The translations under genes were made by a program, and so were the position numbers. Of a stretch of DNA of 64,000 nucleotides, positions 23,622-37,885 are shown one piece after another. The notes beneath the pieces are model-generated. The model searched no databases and was not told the DNA's origin. It saw only the letters and a list, made by a program, of their open reading frames with translations. Position 1 is the first letter of the stretch, and each line of letters starts with the position of its first letter. The stretch is from JACVRW01 sp963813495 (GTDB taxonomy: Bacteria; Actinomycetota; Thermoleophilia; Solirubrobacterales; Thermoleophilaceae). The stretch lies in NCBI GenBank assembly GCA_963813495.1, contig CAWEZC010000005.1, positions 434,001 through 498,000 of the forward strand, read 5' to 3'.

Positions 23622-25379
23622 TCAGTAGCGGCCCGGCGTCGCCGGCGCCACGGGATCCTCGATCGGTCCCGGCATCAGCTCCTCCGGTGGCGGTATCTCG
23701 AGGCCCAGCACCTTCATGCGCCGCTTGAGCGTGCGGTAGGCGTAGCCGTAGATCTGGCGCGAGGTGTAGCCGTAGGAGACGTACTCGCCGGCGTCCTCCA
23801 CGTACGGCGGGGCGAACACCAGCGCCGCGCGCGGAGCGAGGTCGAGCACGACGCGCTCCACGGTCGCCCGGTGGCGCGGATCGGAATCGATCGCGTCGCG
23901 CAGGAAGCGCACCCCGAAGGCCACGTGCCTGTGCTCGTCGCGCTCCACCAGGCCGAAGCCCTCACAGAAGCCCGGGTACATGGCGTGCTCGACGAAGTAG
24001 TCGCGGATCAGCGTCTGCCCGGTCACCGCCAGGAAGCCCTCCACCACCATGTGGTAGGTGGTCACGCCCTCCACGAACAGGTCGAGGTCGTCGGGACTGC
24101 GCTGGATGCGCTGCGCCACGTCACGGAGGCCGTCGTCGAACACGTCCCGCCACGGTGAGAGCAGCACCTCCTCGACCTCACGCATGCGCCCGCGCAGGTC
24201 GTCCGAGGACAGGCACATGACCTCCGCGCCGAAGCGATCGAAGAAGGCGGCGTGGCGCGCCTCGTCGACCAACTGGGTGGCGAGAAAAAGCTCGATCTCG
24301 CCGCTGGGCGCGGCGAGCAGAAAGGGAGCGAGGTCCGCTGTCACGCGCTCCTCGCCGACGTAGAAGGAGCCGAGGCTCCACAGCGTGCTCTCCTGCGCCT
24401 GGGTGGGCGTGGCAGCCCAGTGCTCGCGGTCCACGCTGAAGTCGAGCTCGCCGGCCCTCCAGTTCTGGCGCTCCCAGAGGGAGTAGAGCTGGCGGTAGTC
24501 GAGCAGACCGTGGGCGTCCCGGGCGGCCGCCCCGCCCTCATGGCCAGGATCGCCCTGGCCGGGCGGGACTCCATTACCCGCGTAGAGGCCCGCGCGCCGG
24601 GCCTGGACCTCACGCTGGCGCTCCTCGCGCTCGACCTCCTGGTCGTCCTGGCCCTGGGAGCGCGCGATCCAGCGGCCCATGAGCGTGAGCGGGTGCAGCT
24701 CGCCGTCGATCGTGGTGAGCTGATTCTGCATCGCCTCGGACGGCGAGATGTGCCCCGCCGCGAGCTGCTGGTAGGAATCGAAGGAGACACGAGCGGTGCC
24801 GGCCACCTCGCAGTCGGGCGGCGGCTCGCGCGTGACCTCGAGCGGGCGGCCGTCGCGCACCTGGATGTACCAGTCGCCCCCGCCCTCGCCGGTCACCTCG
24901 TAGCGGACAGTGAAGTCGTGCCCCGTGGTCCAGCCGGGCTCCACGAGGTAGGGCAGCGAGCGGTAGAGAACGTCGGGATCGAGCCGGCCGCCGGACTCCA
25001 CCACCTCCCCCATCTTGAGCTCGCCGCGCGCCATGTGACGCAGCCGCAGCGCCCGGCGGCGCTTGCCCCGGATGCGCAGCCGGCCCTGCATCATCAGCCG
25101 CAGCGGGCGTGCTGCGCCGGTGACGAGCTCGACCAGCGTGGTCGGGTCGGTCTGGAGGCGGAAGTCGGCCGCGGCGAGGTCCCCGTTCAGCGTCTCGACC
25201 TGGGCCCGGCCGCCGGAGACCGACACGTGCCGCGCCTCCAGTCCCTCGATGTCGAGCACGTAGTCGAGCTCGCCGGGGATGCGCGAGGCGGCGGCGGGCA
25301 GCGTCATGAGGACGAGCCGCGCGCCCAGCTCGGGATCGCCGGCCGCCACCCTCTGCAGGGTCTGGAACTGGCGGTCCAT
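23622..25379 (-). CDS. Fusion of two SCP2 lipid-binding domains with an R2-like di-iron oxidase
   Basis: A 585-residue protein. Residues about 35-120 and 135-240 look like two sterol-carrier-protein-2 domains (VLDIEG...LRLMMQGRLRIRG; FTVRYEVTGEGGGDWYIQVRDG...EAMQNQLTTIDG), which bind lipid or acyl-CoA. After a charged, Gly-rich linker (about 245-290) comes a ferritin-like R2/R2lox-type domain. All six metal ligands of that family appear present: E343 or E344, E373 and H376 in DEARH, E447 in MVVEG, E482 and H485 in ERDEHRH. The ATG overlaps the upstream hydrolase stop (ATGA). Likely an oxygenase acting on a bound lipid; activity not known. Confidence 0.8.
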   Translation of the reverse strand: MDRQFQTLQRVAAGDPELGARLVLMTLPAAASRIPGELDYVLDIEGLEARHVSVSGGRAQVETLNGDLAAADFRLQTDPTTLVELVTGAARPLRLMMQGRLRIRGKRRRALRLRHMARGELKMGEVVESGGRLDPDVLYRSLPYLVEPGWTTGHDFTVRYEVTGEGGGDWYIQVRDGRPLEVTREPPPDCEVAGTARVSFDSYQQLAAGHISPSEAMQNQLTTIDGELHPLTLMGRWIARSQGQDDQEVEREERQREVQARRAGLYAGNGVPPGQGDPGHEGGAAARDAHGLLDYRQLYSLWERQNWRAGELDFSVDREHWAATPTQAQESTLWSLGSFYVGEERVTADLAPFLLAAPSGEIELFLATQLVDEARHAAFFDRFGAEVMCLSSDDLRGRMREVEEVLLSPWRDVFDDGLRDVAQRIQRSPDDLDLFVEGVTTYHMVVEGFLAVTGQTLIRDYFVEHAMYPGFCEGFGLVERDEHRHVAFGVRFLRDAIDSDPRHRATVERVVLDLAPRAALVFAPPYVEDAGEYVSYGYTSRQIYGYAYRTLKRRMKVLGLEIPPPEELMPGPIEDPVAPATPGRY

Positions 25380-26029
25380 CAGGCGACCTTGTCCATGATC
25401 CGTACCTCCACGTTGGCACGCTCCGCGAAGGTGCGGGCGTCGTTTTCGGTCCCGATGTGCTCTCCCCAATGCATGGGAACGGCAACCCCGGGTTGGATAC
25501 GGCGGGCCGCTTCGGCGGCCTCCTGCGCGGTCATCACGTACGTGCCGCTGACCGGAAGCAGTGCCACCTCGACGCCCGTCAGGCTGTCCATCTCAGGGAT
25601 CACGTCCGTGTCGCCGGAATGGTAAAGCCGCTCGCCCCGGACGTTGACCTCGAAGCCCACCCAGCCGGCCTCGCGGGGATGGAACGGTTTGCCCTCGCCG
25701 TCACGCTTCGAGGTGTTGTAGGCGGCCACGGCGGCGACGTGCACGCCGCGCACGATCTCCTCGTCGAGGATCTCTCCCGGGGCGATCGAGTGCACCTGCC
25801 CGCTCACCCGCTCCGCCACCGCCGCCGGGCCCACCAGCCAGGTTTCGCGCTTTCGCAGGCGCTCCACGTCCTGGGGCGAGAAGTGGTCGTAGTGCCCGTG
25901 CGTGACGAGGATCAGGTCGGCGGGAGGTGACCCTTCGGGCACCCGGTACGGATCTATGTAGACGACGGCCCTGCCTACGCGGATCCGGAAAGCGGAGTGG
26001 CCGAGCCAGTCGAGTGAGTCGAGGAGCAC
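25379..26029 (-). CDS. Metallo-beta-lactamase-fold hydrolase (UlaG-like)
   Basis: A 216-residue cytoplasmic hydrolase. DWLGHSAFRIRVG is the typical start of the UlaG/'metal-dependent hydrolase' group; VTHGHYDHFS is the HxHxDH zinc motif; YHSGDTDVIPEM and VPMHWGEHIG carry the further metal ligands. GTG at 26029 lies 55 nt inside the end of the upstream gene, but a later start would remove the first conserved strand, so the long overlap seems real unless the upstream gene has lost its original stop. The stop overlaps the next gene's ATG. Substrate unknown. Confidence 0.85.
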   Translation of the reverse strand: MLLDSLDWLGHSAFRIRVGRAVVYIDPYRVPEGSPPADLILVTHGHYDHFSPQDVERLRKRETWLVGPAAVAERVSGQVHSIAPGEILDEEIVRGVHVAAVAAYNTSKRDGEGKPFHPREAGWVGFEVNVRGERLYHSGDTDVIPEMDSLTGVEVALLPVSGTYVMTAQEAAEAARRIQPGVAVPMHWGEHIGTENDARTFAERANVEVRIMDKVA

Positions 26030-28448
26030 GAGTCCACAGGTTGGCAGGCCAGTCTCCGCATGAGCCGCACCTCGGTCCCGTGCTCGCCGGGGGAGATCGC
26101 AACCGAGTCCATCAGGGCGTTCATGAGCCCCACGCCGTGCCCGCGATGTGGAAGCGGCCCGTCGGGGCGCTCGACCCAGCCGCCGGCGTCGCGCACCGTT
26201 ACCGCAACCTGCCCGTCCTCCACTCCTGCTTCGAGGGTGAAGGTTCCCGGTCCCGACGCGCCGGCGTGCTCCACGGCGTTGGCGCAGGCCTCGTGGCTGG
26301 CGATCAACACGTCGTGGATGTCGTCGCGGCCGGCTCCCACTGCCTCGAGCCAGGCGCCCAGATCACGCCGCACGGCGGCGAGCAGCCCCGGCTCGCAGGA
26401 CAGCTCGAGATGAAGCGGCCCGGGCGGGTGCGGCAGCGCCCGCAGAGCGAGCACCGCGATGTCGTCGTTGGCCGGGTGCACGGCGAGCATCGCCTCCACG
26501 AGGCGGTCGCAGAGCTCCTCCGGGTCGCCCGGGTCCTGGGCGGCGTGGCGCAGCGCCTCGAGTCCGGCTTCGATCGACACCCCACGCTCCTCCACCAGCC
26601 CGTCGGTGTAGAGGACGAGCGTGGAGCCCGGCTCGAGCTCGGCCTCGAACTCGGCGTGGCCGCCGGTGTCGAATACGCCCAGCGGCGGATCCGGAGCGGC
26701 ATCGAGATAGTGGCCCCGGCCGTCCGGCCGGATCACGAGCGGCGGCACGTGGCCCGCGCTGGCCAGACGCACCGAGCTCAGGTCGGGTTCCACCACCAGG
26801 TACACGAGAGTGGCCATCTGGCCGCCATCCAGGCTGCGCACGAGGCTGTCGAGGCGGTCGAGCACCACCGCCGGGGAGTGGCCCTCCTGCGCGTAGGCGC
26901 GCGTAGCGTGCCGCAGCTGGCCCATCAGCGAAGCGGCGCCGATGCCGTGCCCCACCACGTCGCCCATCGCCACTCCGAGCCGCCCACCCTCGAGCAGCAC
27001 GGCGTCGTACCAGTCGCCGCCCACGTCCGCTCCGCCCGGCAGGTAGCGCGCCGCGATCTGGCCGCCGCGCACGCGCGGCAGCCTGTCCGGCAGCAGGCTG
27101 CGCTGGAGCAGCTCCACGTTGCTCACCTCGCGCTCGTAGGCGCGGGCGTGCTCGATCGCCAGGCCGGCGCGGTCGGCCATCAGCGTGAGCAGGCTCTCGT
27201 CCTCGGCCCCGAAGCGCCGTGCCGAGCGCAGGCACAGCTCGGCCACCCCCACCACCTCACCCTTGACCTCGAACGGGGCCGCCATCAGTGCCTCGGGCCG
27301 CTCCGCCGCCAGCACCGGATCGAGGCCGGCGCCGTCGCCCACGTCGGCCAGGGTCACGGTGCGCCCCTCGCTCACGACTTCCTCCAGGGCCCCGGCCAGG
27401 GGGATGGGCGAGCCGGCGGGCAGGTCCTCGAAGCCGATTGCGGCGCCCACCCTGAGCAACGAGTCACGGGAGCTGTCGCGCAGCAGGATGCGCGCGAGGT
27501 CGGCATCGAAGACCTCGCGCATGCGGCTGACCAGCAGCTCGAGCAGGTCGCGCAGCTCGAGGTGCTCGAGCGCCGCCTCGGTCACCTGCTGCAGCTTGCC
27601 GATCGTCAGCGCGACGGCCTCGGCCTCGTCCCGTGCGGCTCGCTCCGCCGCGGCCCGGCGCTGCTCGGTCACGTCCATCACCTGCCAGATCAGGTGAAGC
27701 GGGCGGTCATGGGCGTCCGCCGACACCGACACGCTCACGATGGCGTGCGTCACCCGGTCGTCGTGGAGCTTGAAGCGCACCTCCGACTGGTGCGAGCGTT
27801 GCCGGCCGGCCAGCAGGCTCTCGACCGCCTCGCGCTCGCGCTCGCGATCGGTGGGGTGGGCGAGCTCCCAGAGCGGTTGCTCCATGAGCTGGAGCGGCGA
27901 GCGGCCCAGCAGCTCACACAGCGCCCCGTTGACCTCCAGCCAGGCGCCCTCGAGCGTCGAGAGCCCCATCCCGATCGGCGCGCCCTCGAAGGCGGCCCGG
28001 AAGCGGCGCTCGGATTCGCGCAGCTCCGCGTTCTTCTCGGCCAGAGTCAGCAGCATCGCCACTTTCGAGCGCAGCACGTCGGGATCGACGGGCTTGACGA
28101 TGTAGTCCACCGCTCCCGCCGAGTACCCGCGTGTGATCTGCTCGCTGTCGGCGTCGGCGGCGGTCAGGAAGACGACCGCGGTGTCCTGATGGCGGGGCCG
28201 CTCCTTGATCAGCTCGACCGTCTCGAAGCCGTCGAGGCCCGGCATGCGCACGTCCATGACGATCACGCCGAAGTCGTCCTCCAGCAGGTGCCGGAGCGCC
28301 TGCTCGCCCGAGCGGGCCGTGGCCACCGTCCGACCCAGCGGAGTCAGCAGCGCCTCCAGCGCCTTCAGGCTCTCGGGCTGGTCGTCGACCACGAGCACCC
28401 CGGGCGCCACGCCGGTCGCCCGCGCTTCGGCCCGTGTGGCCGAGCTGC

Positions 28449-28452
<4 letters not shown>
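25975..28452 (-). CDS. Response regulator-PAS-GAF-PP2C phosphatase with anti-sigma-type HATPase
   Basis: An 825-residue soluble signalling protein. Order: receiver domain (about 18-135; DD at 23-24, phospho-acceptor D67 in VMDVRMP), PAS (about 145-265), GAF (about 290-455), SpoIIE/RsbU-type PP2C phosphatase (about 475-665; GGDWYDA and MGDVVGHGIGAA hold metal-binding Asp), then an RsbW-like HATPase (about 680-800; HEACANAVEHA N-box, GHGVGLMNALMD). Such proteins control sigma factors by dephosphorylating an anti-anti-sigma factor and binding the sigma factor. No such partners are encoded nearby. GTG at 28452 overlaps the kinase stop (GTGA), so the kinase just upstream is probably the phosphate donor. 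Confidence 0.88.
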
Positions 28453-33932
<5,480 letters not shown>

Positions 33933-33973
33933 GTCTACCTCCCCGGGATCAACTCACCCCACCCTTGCAGAAC

Positions 33974-34882
33974 CTAAGCATCTGGGCGAACGGCACACAA
34001 GACGGAGCCGCTGCGGGCCGGCCGTTGCCGCCCGCCGGCCTTCACGCCCAGCGTGATCCCGGCGACCACCACGGCGACGGCGGCGAGCCGCGCGGGGGTG
34101 ACCCCGGCCACCCCCAGCAGCGCCGAGCAGGCCAGCGCGCTCACCGGCAGCACGCCGGCGAAGAGCCCGGCGCGCTCGACTCCCAGCAGGCCGACCGCCG
34201 AATACCAGGCCACGAAGCCGCCCGCCGTGACGGCCGCGCCCAGGTAGACGATCGCCGCCAGCTCGCGCCCGCTCGGAGCGGCCGGCTCCAGCCCGCCGCC
34301 CGCGAGGCTCCAGGCGGCCAGGAGCGGCAGAGCGAACAGGCAGGCGTAGGCCGAGACCGCGAGCGGGCCCAGGCGCTCGAGGTGAGGCGCGGCCAGAAGC
34401 GAGAAGGCCGCCTCGCAGGCCAGCGCGCCGAGCGCGAGGCCAAGGCCGAGCGGGGTGATGCCGCCGTCGGTCCACTGCACGCCCGCTGCCCCGAGCGACA
34501 CGACCAGGCCGGCCAGCAGCACCCTCCCGCTCAGCGGCCGCCGCGCCAGCAGCGGCGCCGCCACCGCCAGCACCACCGGCACGCAGCCCACGATCACGCC
34601 CACTGTGGCGGGATCGGTTTCGCGCACGCCCTCGACCACGAACACGTTGAACAGCACGAGGCCGGTGGCGGCGACGCTGGTGAGGCCGAGGGCCTCCCTG
34701 CGGGTGAGCCGCGGTAGGCGCCCGCGCGCCAGCACGAGCAGGATGGCTGCCGCAATCAGGTAGCGCAGGAACTGGCCCTCGGCGAGCGGGTAGCCCTCCA
34801 CGGTGTCCGACGCCGCCACCAATGAGCCCACCAGCGCCAGCGCCAGTGTGGCCAGCAGCGAGCCGCGCAGGGTCGCGCTCAC
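33974..34882 (-). CDS. EamA/DMT-family transporter
   Basis: A 302-residue inner-membrane protein with two EamA repeats and about ten hydrophobic segments (for example VVLAVAAPLLARRPLSGRVLLAGLVVSLGAAG). GTG at 34882 overlaps the stop of the LysE-type gene (GTGA), so both exporters are probably made together. They are divergent from a MocR-type regulator, which often controls neighbouring transporter or amino-acid genes. The transported compound is unknown; amino-acid or related metabolite efflux is the likeliest role. Confidence 0.86.
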   Translation of the reverse strand: MSATLRGSLLATLALALVGSLVAASDTVEGYPLAEGQFLRYLIAAAILLVLARGRLPRLTRREALGLTSVAATGLVLFNVFVVEGVRETDPATVGVIVGCVPVVLAVAAPLLARRPLSGRVLLAGLVVSLGAAGVQWTDGGITPLGLGLALGALACEAAFSLLAAPHLERLGPLAVSAYACLFALPLLAAWSLAGGGLEPAAPSGRELAAIVYLGAAVTAGGFVAWYSAVGLLGVERAGLFAGVLPVSALACSALLGVAGVTPARLAAVAVVVAGITLGVKAGGRQRPARSGSVLCAVRPDA

Positions 34883-35523
34883 GAGGCCCGCCGGCTCCCG
34901 GCCAGGGCCACGGCGGCGAGCGCGATGTAGACGCCGCCCGTGGCCCAGCGGCGCCGGCGCTCGAGCATGGCGCTGCCGCGCACCCAGGCGCCGGCGGAGC
35001 CCGCGGCGAGCGCATAGGCGAGATCGATTGCCAGCCCGATCGCCACCAGGACGGCGCCGAGGATCAGCACCTGCAGCCACGCGTTGCCCGCCTGGGGGTC
35101 GATGAACTGCGGGAGGAGGGCGAGGAAGAACAGCGCGACCTTGGGGTTGAGCAGGTTGACGACGAAGCCCTCGGCATAGACGCGCCGCGTGGGGACCGCC
35201 GCGCGGACCGCGTCGGCCTCGGCCTCGCCGCGGGCGAGCAGGGTGCGCAGCCCGAGGTAGAGCAGGTACGCCGCCCCGACGTACTTGACGATGTTGAAGG
35301 CGGTGGCGCTGGACGCGAGCGCCGCGGACAGCCCTGCCGCGGCCGCGGTCACGTGCACCAGCGTCGCAGTCTCGACCCCCAGCGCCGAGGCCAGGCCCGC
35401 GCGGCGCCCCTGATCGATGCTGCGGGTGACGATGTAGATCAGGTTGGGGCCGGGGATCGCCACGAGGGCAAGGGCGCTGAGCGCAAACAACGCGAGGGTG
35501 GCGGGCTCGGGCACGCCACCCAC
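34879..35523 (-). CDS. LysE/RhtB-family amino-acid exporter
   Basis: A 214-residue membrane protein of the LysE superfamily with about six helices. LVAIPGPNLIYIVTRSIDQGRRAGLASALGVETATL at residues 20-55 is the family's hallmark N-terminal half, and FVVNLLNPKVALFFLALLPQFI the central motif. Members export lysine, threonine, homoserine or similar compounds. GTG at 35523 (or GTG at 35514) is the start; no clear ribosome binding site. Divergent from the MocR regulator gene across a 105-nt region with overlapping inverted repeats. Confidence 0.88.
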   Translation of the reverse strand: MGGVPEPATLALFALSALALVAIPGPNLIYIVTRSIDQGRRAGLASALGVETATLVHVTAAAAGLSAALASSATAFNIVKYVGAAYLLYLGLRTLLARGEAEADAVRAAVPTRRVYAEGFVVNLLNPKVALFFLALLPQFIDPQAGNAWLQVLILGAVLVAIGLAIDLAYALAAGSAGAWVRGSAMLERRRRWATGGVYIALAAVALAGSRRAS

Positions 35524-35560
35524 CGTATGATCAGAGTGGTCCGGCCGGAAGGGCCAGTTG

Positions 35561-35579
35561 AGAGGTACTCCTCTGTACC
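35561..35579. promoter_or_regulatory. Overlapping inverted repeats in the LysE-MocR divergent region
   Basis: GGTAC-N6-GTACC (35564-35579) and AGAGG-N4-CCTCT (35561-35574) overlap in one 19-base element midway between the LysE-type start (35523) and the MocR start (35629). The regulator may bind it to control itself and the exporters. A -10-like TATGAT (35526-35531, plus strand) lies upstream of it. Confidence 0.45.
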
Positions 35580-35628
35580 AGTTTCGGGCGAAGCACCCGG
35601 CGCAGCCGGGAGCGCACGATCACTTGCC

Positions 35629-37014
35629 GTGAGCCAGATCGATCTTCTCGTCCTGCTTGACCGCAGCCGGCCCTCGCTGCGCGCGCAGATCGAGGAGCAG
35701 CTGCGCGACGCGGTGCGTGCCGGGCGACTGGCGCCGGGCACGCCCCTGCCCTCTACGCGCGGCCTGGCCGCGGAGCTGTCGGTGTCGCGCGGAGTGGTGG
35801 TGGAGGCCTACTCCCAGCTGGTGGCGGAGGGCTACCTGGTGGCCTATCAGGGCGGGCCGACCCGCGTGGCCCAGGCCGCGGGGCCTCCCGCCGGACCCGC
35901 GACGGCCGCCGTCGCCGCCGAGCGCGCGCCGCGCTGGGACTTCCGTCCCGGGGCTCCGGACGTCTCCCTGTTTCCCCGCTCGGCCTGGCTGGCCTCGCTG
36001 CGCCGCGCGCTGCGCGACGCGCCCGACGCACGGCTCGACTACGGCGACCCGCGCGGGGCGCCCGAGCTGCGTACAGCGCTCGCCCGCTACCTGGGACGGG
36101 TGCGCGGCGTGGCCTGCGTGCCCGAGCGGGTGATCGTCACCTCGGGCATGGCCCAGGGCATGGCGCTGTTCGGGCGGGTGATGGCCGCCCGCGGGGCGGC
36201 GGCGATCGCCGTGGAGGATCCGTCGAGCACGCCCGGCCGGCGCCAACTCGCCTCGACCGGGCTCGAGCCGGTTCCCGTGCCTGTGGACGGCGACGGGCTG
36301 CGTGTGGACCGGCTGGCGACGCTCGGCCCCGGCGGCCCGCGGCTGGTGCTGGTGACCCCGGCGCACCAGTTCCCGCTCGGTGTGGTCCTTTCCCCGGCGC
36401 GCCGCGCGGCGCTGATGGACTGGGCGACGAGCGCGGATGGACTGGTGCTCGAGGACGACTACGACGCCGAATACCGCTATGACCGCCAGCCTGTCGGGGC
36501 GCTGCAGGGTCTGTCGCCCGAGCGCGTGACCTACGCCGGCTCGGTATCCAAGACGCTCGCCCCCGGGCTGCGCCTGGGTTGGCTCGTGGCCCCGGAGGGG
36601 CCGGCCGGGGAGCTCGTGTCAGCCAAGGAGCGCGACGACCTGGGCACTCCCGTGGTGGAGCAGCTGGCCCTGGCCGACTTCCTCGAGCGCGGCGAGCTCG
36701 ATCGCCACCTGCGGCGGACGCGCAGCATCTATCGGGCCCGGCGGGACGCGTTGGTGGCCGCGCTGGCACGCCACCTGCCGGACTGCCGGCCCACCGGCGT
36801 GGCCGCCGGGCTGCACCTGGTGGTGTCGCTGCCGGCTGGGAGCGACGAGGCGGGGCTGCTCACGGCGGCGCGCAGCCAGGGGGTGGGCCTCTCGGGCCTG
36901 TCCGAGCACACCGTCGTCCCGGCCCCGCCCGCGCTGCTGCTCGGCTACGGCCGCATCGGCGAGGCGGCGATCGAGGCCGGCGTGAGGACACTTCGGGATA
37001 GCCTCCCGGCATGA
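35629..37014 (+). CDS. MocR/PdxR-type regulator (GntR helix-turn-helix plus aminotransferase domain)
   Basis: A 461-residue fusion regulator. Residues about 8-75 form a GntR winged helix (LRAQIEEQLRDAVRAGRLAPGTPLPSTRGLAAELSVSRGVV); the rest is a class I/II aminotransferase fold. VLEDDYDAEYRYD and the PLP-binding Lys in AGSVSKTLAPGLRLGW are intact. Known members sense PLP or an amino-acid-PLP adduct. GTG at 35629 matches the family N-terminus; an upstream ATG at 35527 would add 34 unconserved residues. Divergent from LysE/EamA exporters, its likely targets, and followed by an enoyl-CoA hydratase gene starting in its stop codon (ATGA). Confidence 0.9.
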   Translation: MSQIDLLVLLDRSRPSLRAQIEEQLRDAVRAGRLAPGTPLPSTRGLAAELSVSRGVVVEAYSQLVAEGYLVAYQGGPTRVAQAAGPPAGPATAAVAAERAPRWDFRPGAPDVSLFPRSAWLASLRRALRDAPDARLDYGDPRGAPELRTALARYLGRVRGVACVPERVIVTSGMAQGMALFGRVMAARGAAAIAVEDPSSTPGRRQLASTGLEPVPVPVDGDGLRVDRLATLGPGGPRLVLVTPAHQFPLGVVLSPARRAALMDWATSADGLVLEDDYDAEYRYDRQPVGALQGLSPERVTYAGSVSKTLAPGLRLGWLVAPEGPAGELVSAKERDDLGTPVVEQLALADFLERGELDRHLRRTRSIYRARRDALVAALARHLPDCRPTGVAAGLHLVVSLPAGSDEAGLLTAARSQGVGLSGLSEHTVVPAPPALLLGYGRIGEAAIEAGVRTLRDSLPA

Positions 37015-37805
37015 GCTACGAGACCGTCATCTGGGAGCTATCCGACGGAGTCGGCCGGATCACCCTGAACCGGCCCGACTCGCTGAACGCGTGGACCGCG
37101 GCCTTCGGTCACGAGCTGAAGCAGGTGGTCACCGTGGACGCTGCCGATCCGGGCGTGCGCGCCGTGCTGATCACCGGCGCCGGTCGCGGCTTCTCCTCGG
37201 GCGCCGACCTCAAGGCGGGCTTCGACCCCCATCCGGGCGACGGCATGCCCGACGTCCGCAAGGAGCTCCACGACGTCTACCACCCGATCATCGCGGGGGT
37301 GCGGTTGCTCGAGAAGCCCGTGATCGCCGCCGTCAACGGCCCGGCCGTGGGCATCGGCGCCTCGCTGGCCCTCGCCTGCGACCTCGTGCTGGCGGCGGAG
37401 TCGGCCTTCTTCGGGCTGGCCTTCGTCAACATCGGCCTGATGCCCGACGGCGGCTCGACCCTGTTCGTGCCCGCCGCGGTGGGCAAGGCCCGCGCCTTCC
37501 AGATGGCGCTGCTGGGCGAGCGGGTGCCGGCCCGGCAGGCGCTCGAGTGGGGGCTCGTCAACCACGTCTACGCCGATGACGAGCTGCTTGCAGAGGCCGA
37601 CGGCCTGGTGGAGCGCATGGCCCAGGGCCCCACCCGCTCCTACGCCGCCTCCAAGCGCGCGCTCAACCGCATGCTGTATCCCGATCTCGAGGCGCAGCTC
37701 GAGCTCGAGGCCGATCTGCAGCACGAGCTCGCGCGCACGCGTGACTTCCAGGAGGGCGTGGCCGCCTTCGTCGAGAAGCGCGAGCCCAGCTTCCAGGGCG
37801 CCTGA
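37011..37805 (+). CDS. Enoyl-CoA hydratase/isomerase (PaaG-like)
   Basis: A 264-residue crotonase-fold protein. GFSSGADLKAGF and NGPAVGIGASLALACDLVLA form the oxyanion hole. FGLAFVNIGLMPDGGSTLFVP resembles the PaaG type of isomerase/hydratase, in which an Asp in the D-G-G segment is catalytic (seen here). Its ATG overlaps the MocR stop, so it is translated with the regulator, an odd pairing that suggests its substrate pathway may be linked to the MocR regulon. The ctaC gene follows after 80 nt. Confidence 0.9.
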   Translation: MSYETVIWELSDGVGRITLNRPDSLNAWTAAFGHELKQVVTVDAADPGVRAVLITGAGRGFSSGADLKAGFDPHPGDGMPDVRKELHDVYHPIIAGVRLLEKPVIAAVNGPAVGIGASLALACDLVLAAESAFFGLAFVNIGLMPDGGSTLFVPAAVGKARAFQMALLGERVPARQALEWGLVNHVYADDELLAEADGLVERMAQGPTRSYAASKRALNRMLYPDLEAQLELEADLQHELARTRDFQEGVAAFVEKREPSFQGA

Positions 37806-37833
37806 CCCCGCGCGCGCGAATAGTGCGCAAACG

Positions 37834-37845
37834 CCCGAATTCGGG
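37834..37845. promoter_or_regulatory. Perfect palindrome upstream of the cta cluster
   Basis: CCCGAATTCGGG is a 12-base perfect palindrome 40 nt before the ctaC start codon, in the only gap before the oxidase cluster. It may be an operator for that cluster. No regulator can be named, and one short palindrome could be chance. Confidence 0.3.
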
Positions 37846-37885
37846 GCATACGGCACGAAGTGGAGCGCTTGTCCGAGCCAGGGAT

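Noticed and set aside
35527..35628. ATG at 35527 as an earlier start for the MocR gene
   Set aside because: It would add 34 unconserved residues and place the inverted repeats inside the coding region; the family N-terminus begins at 35629.
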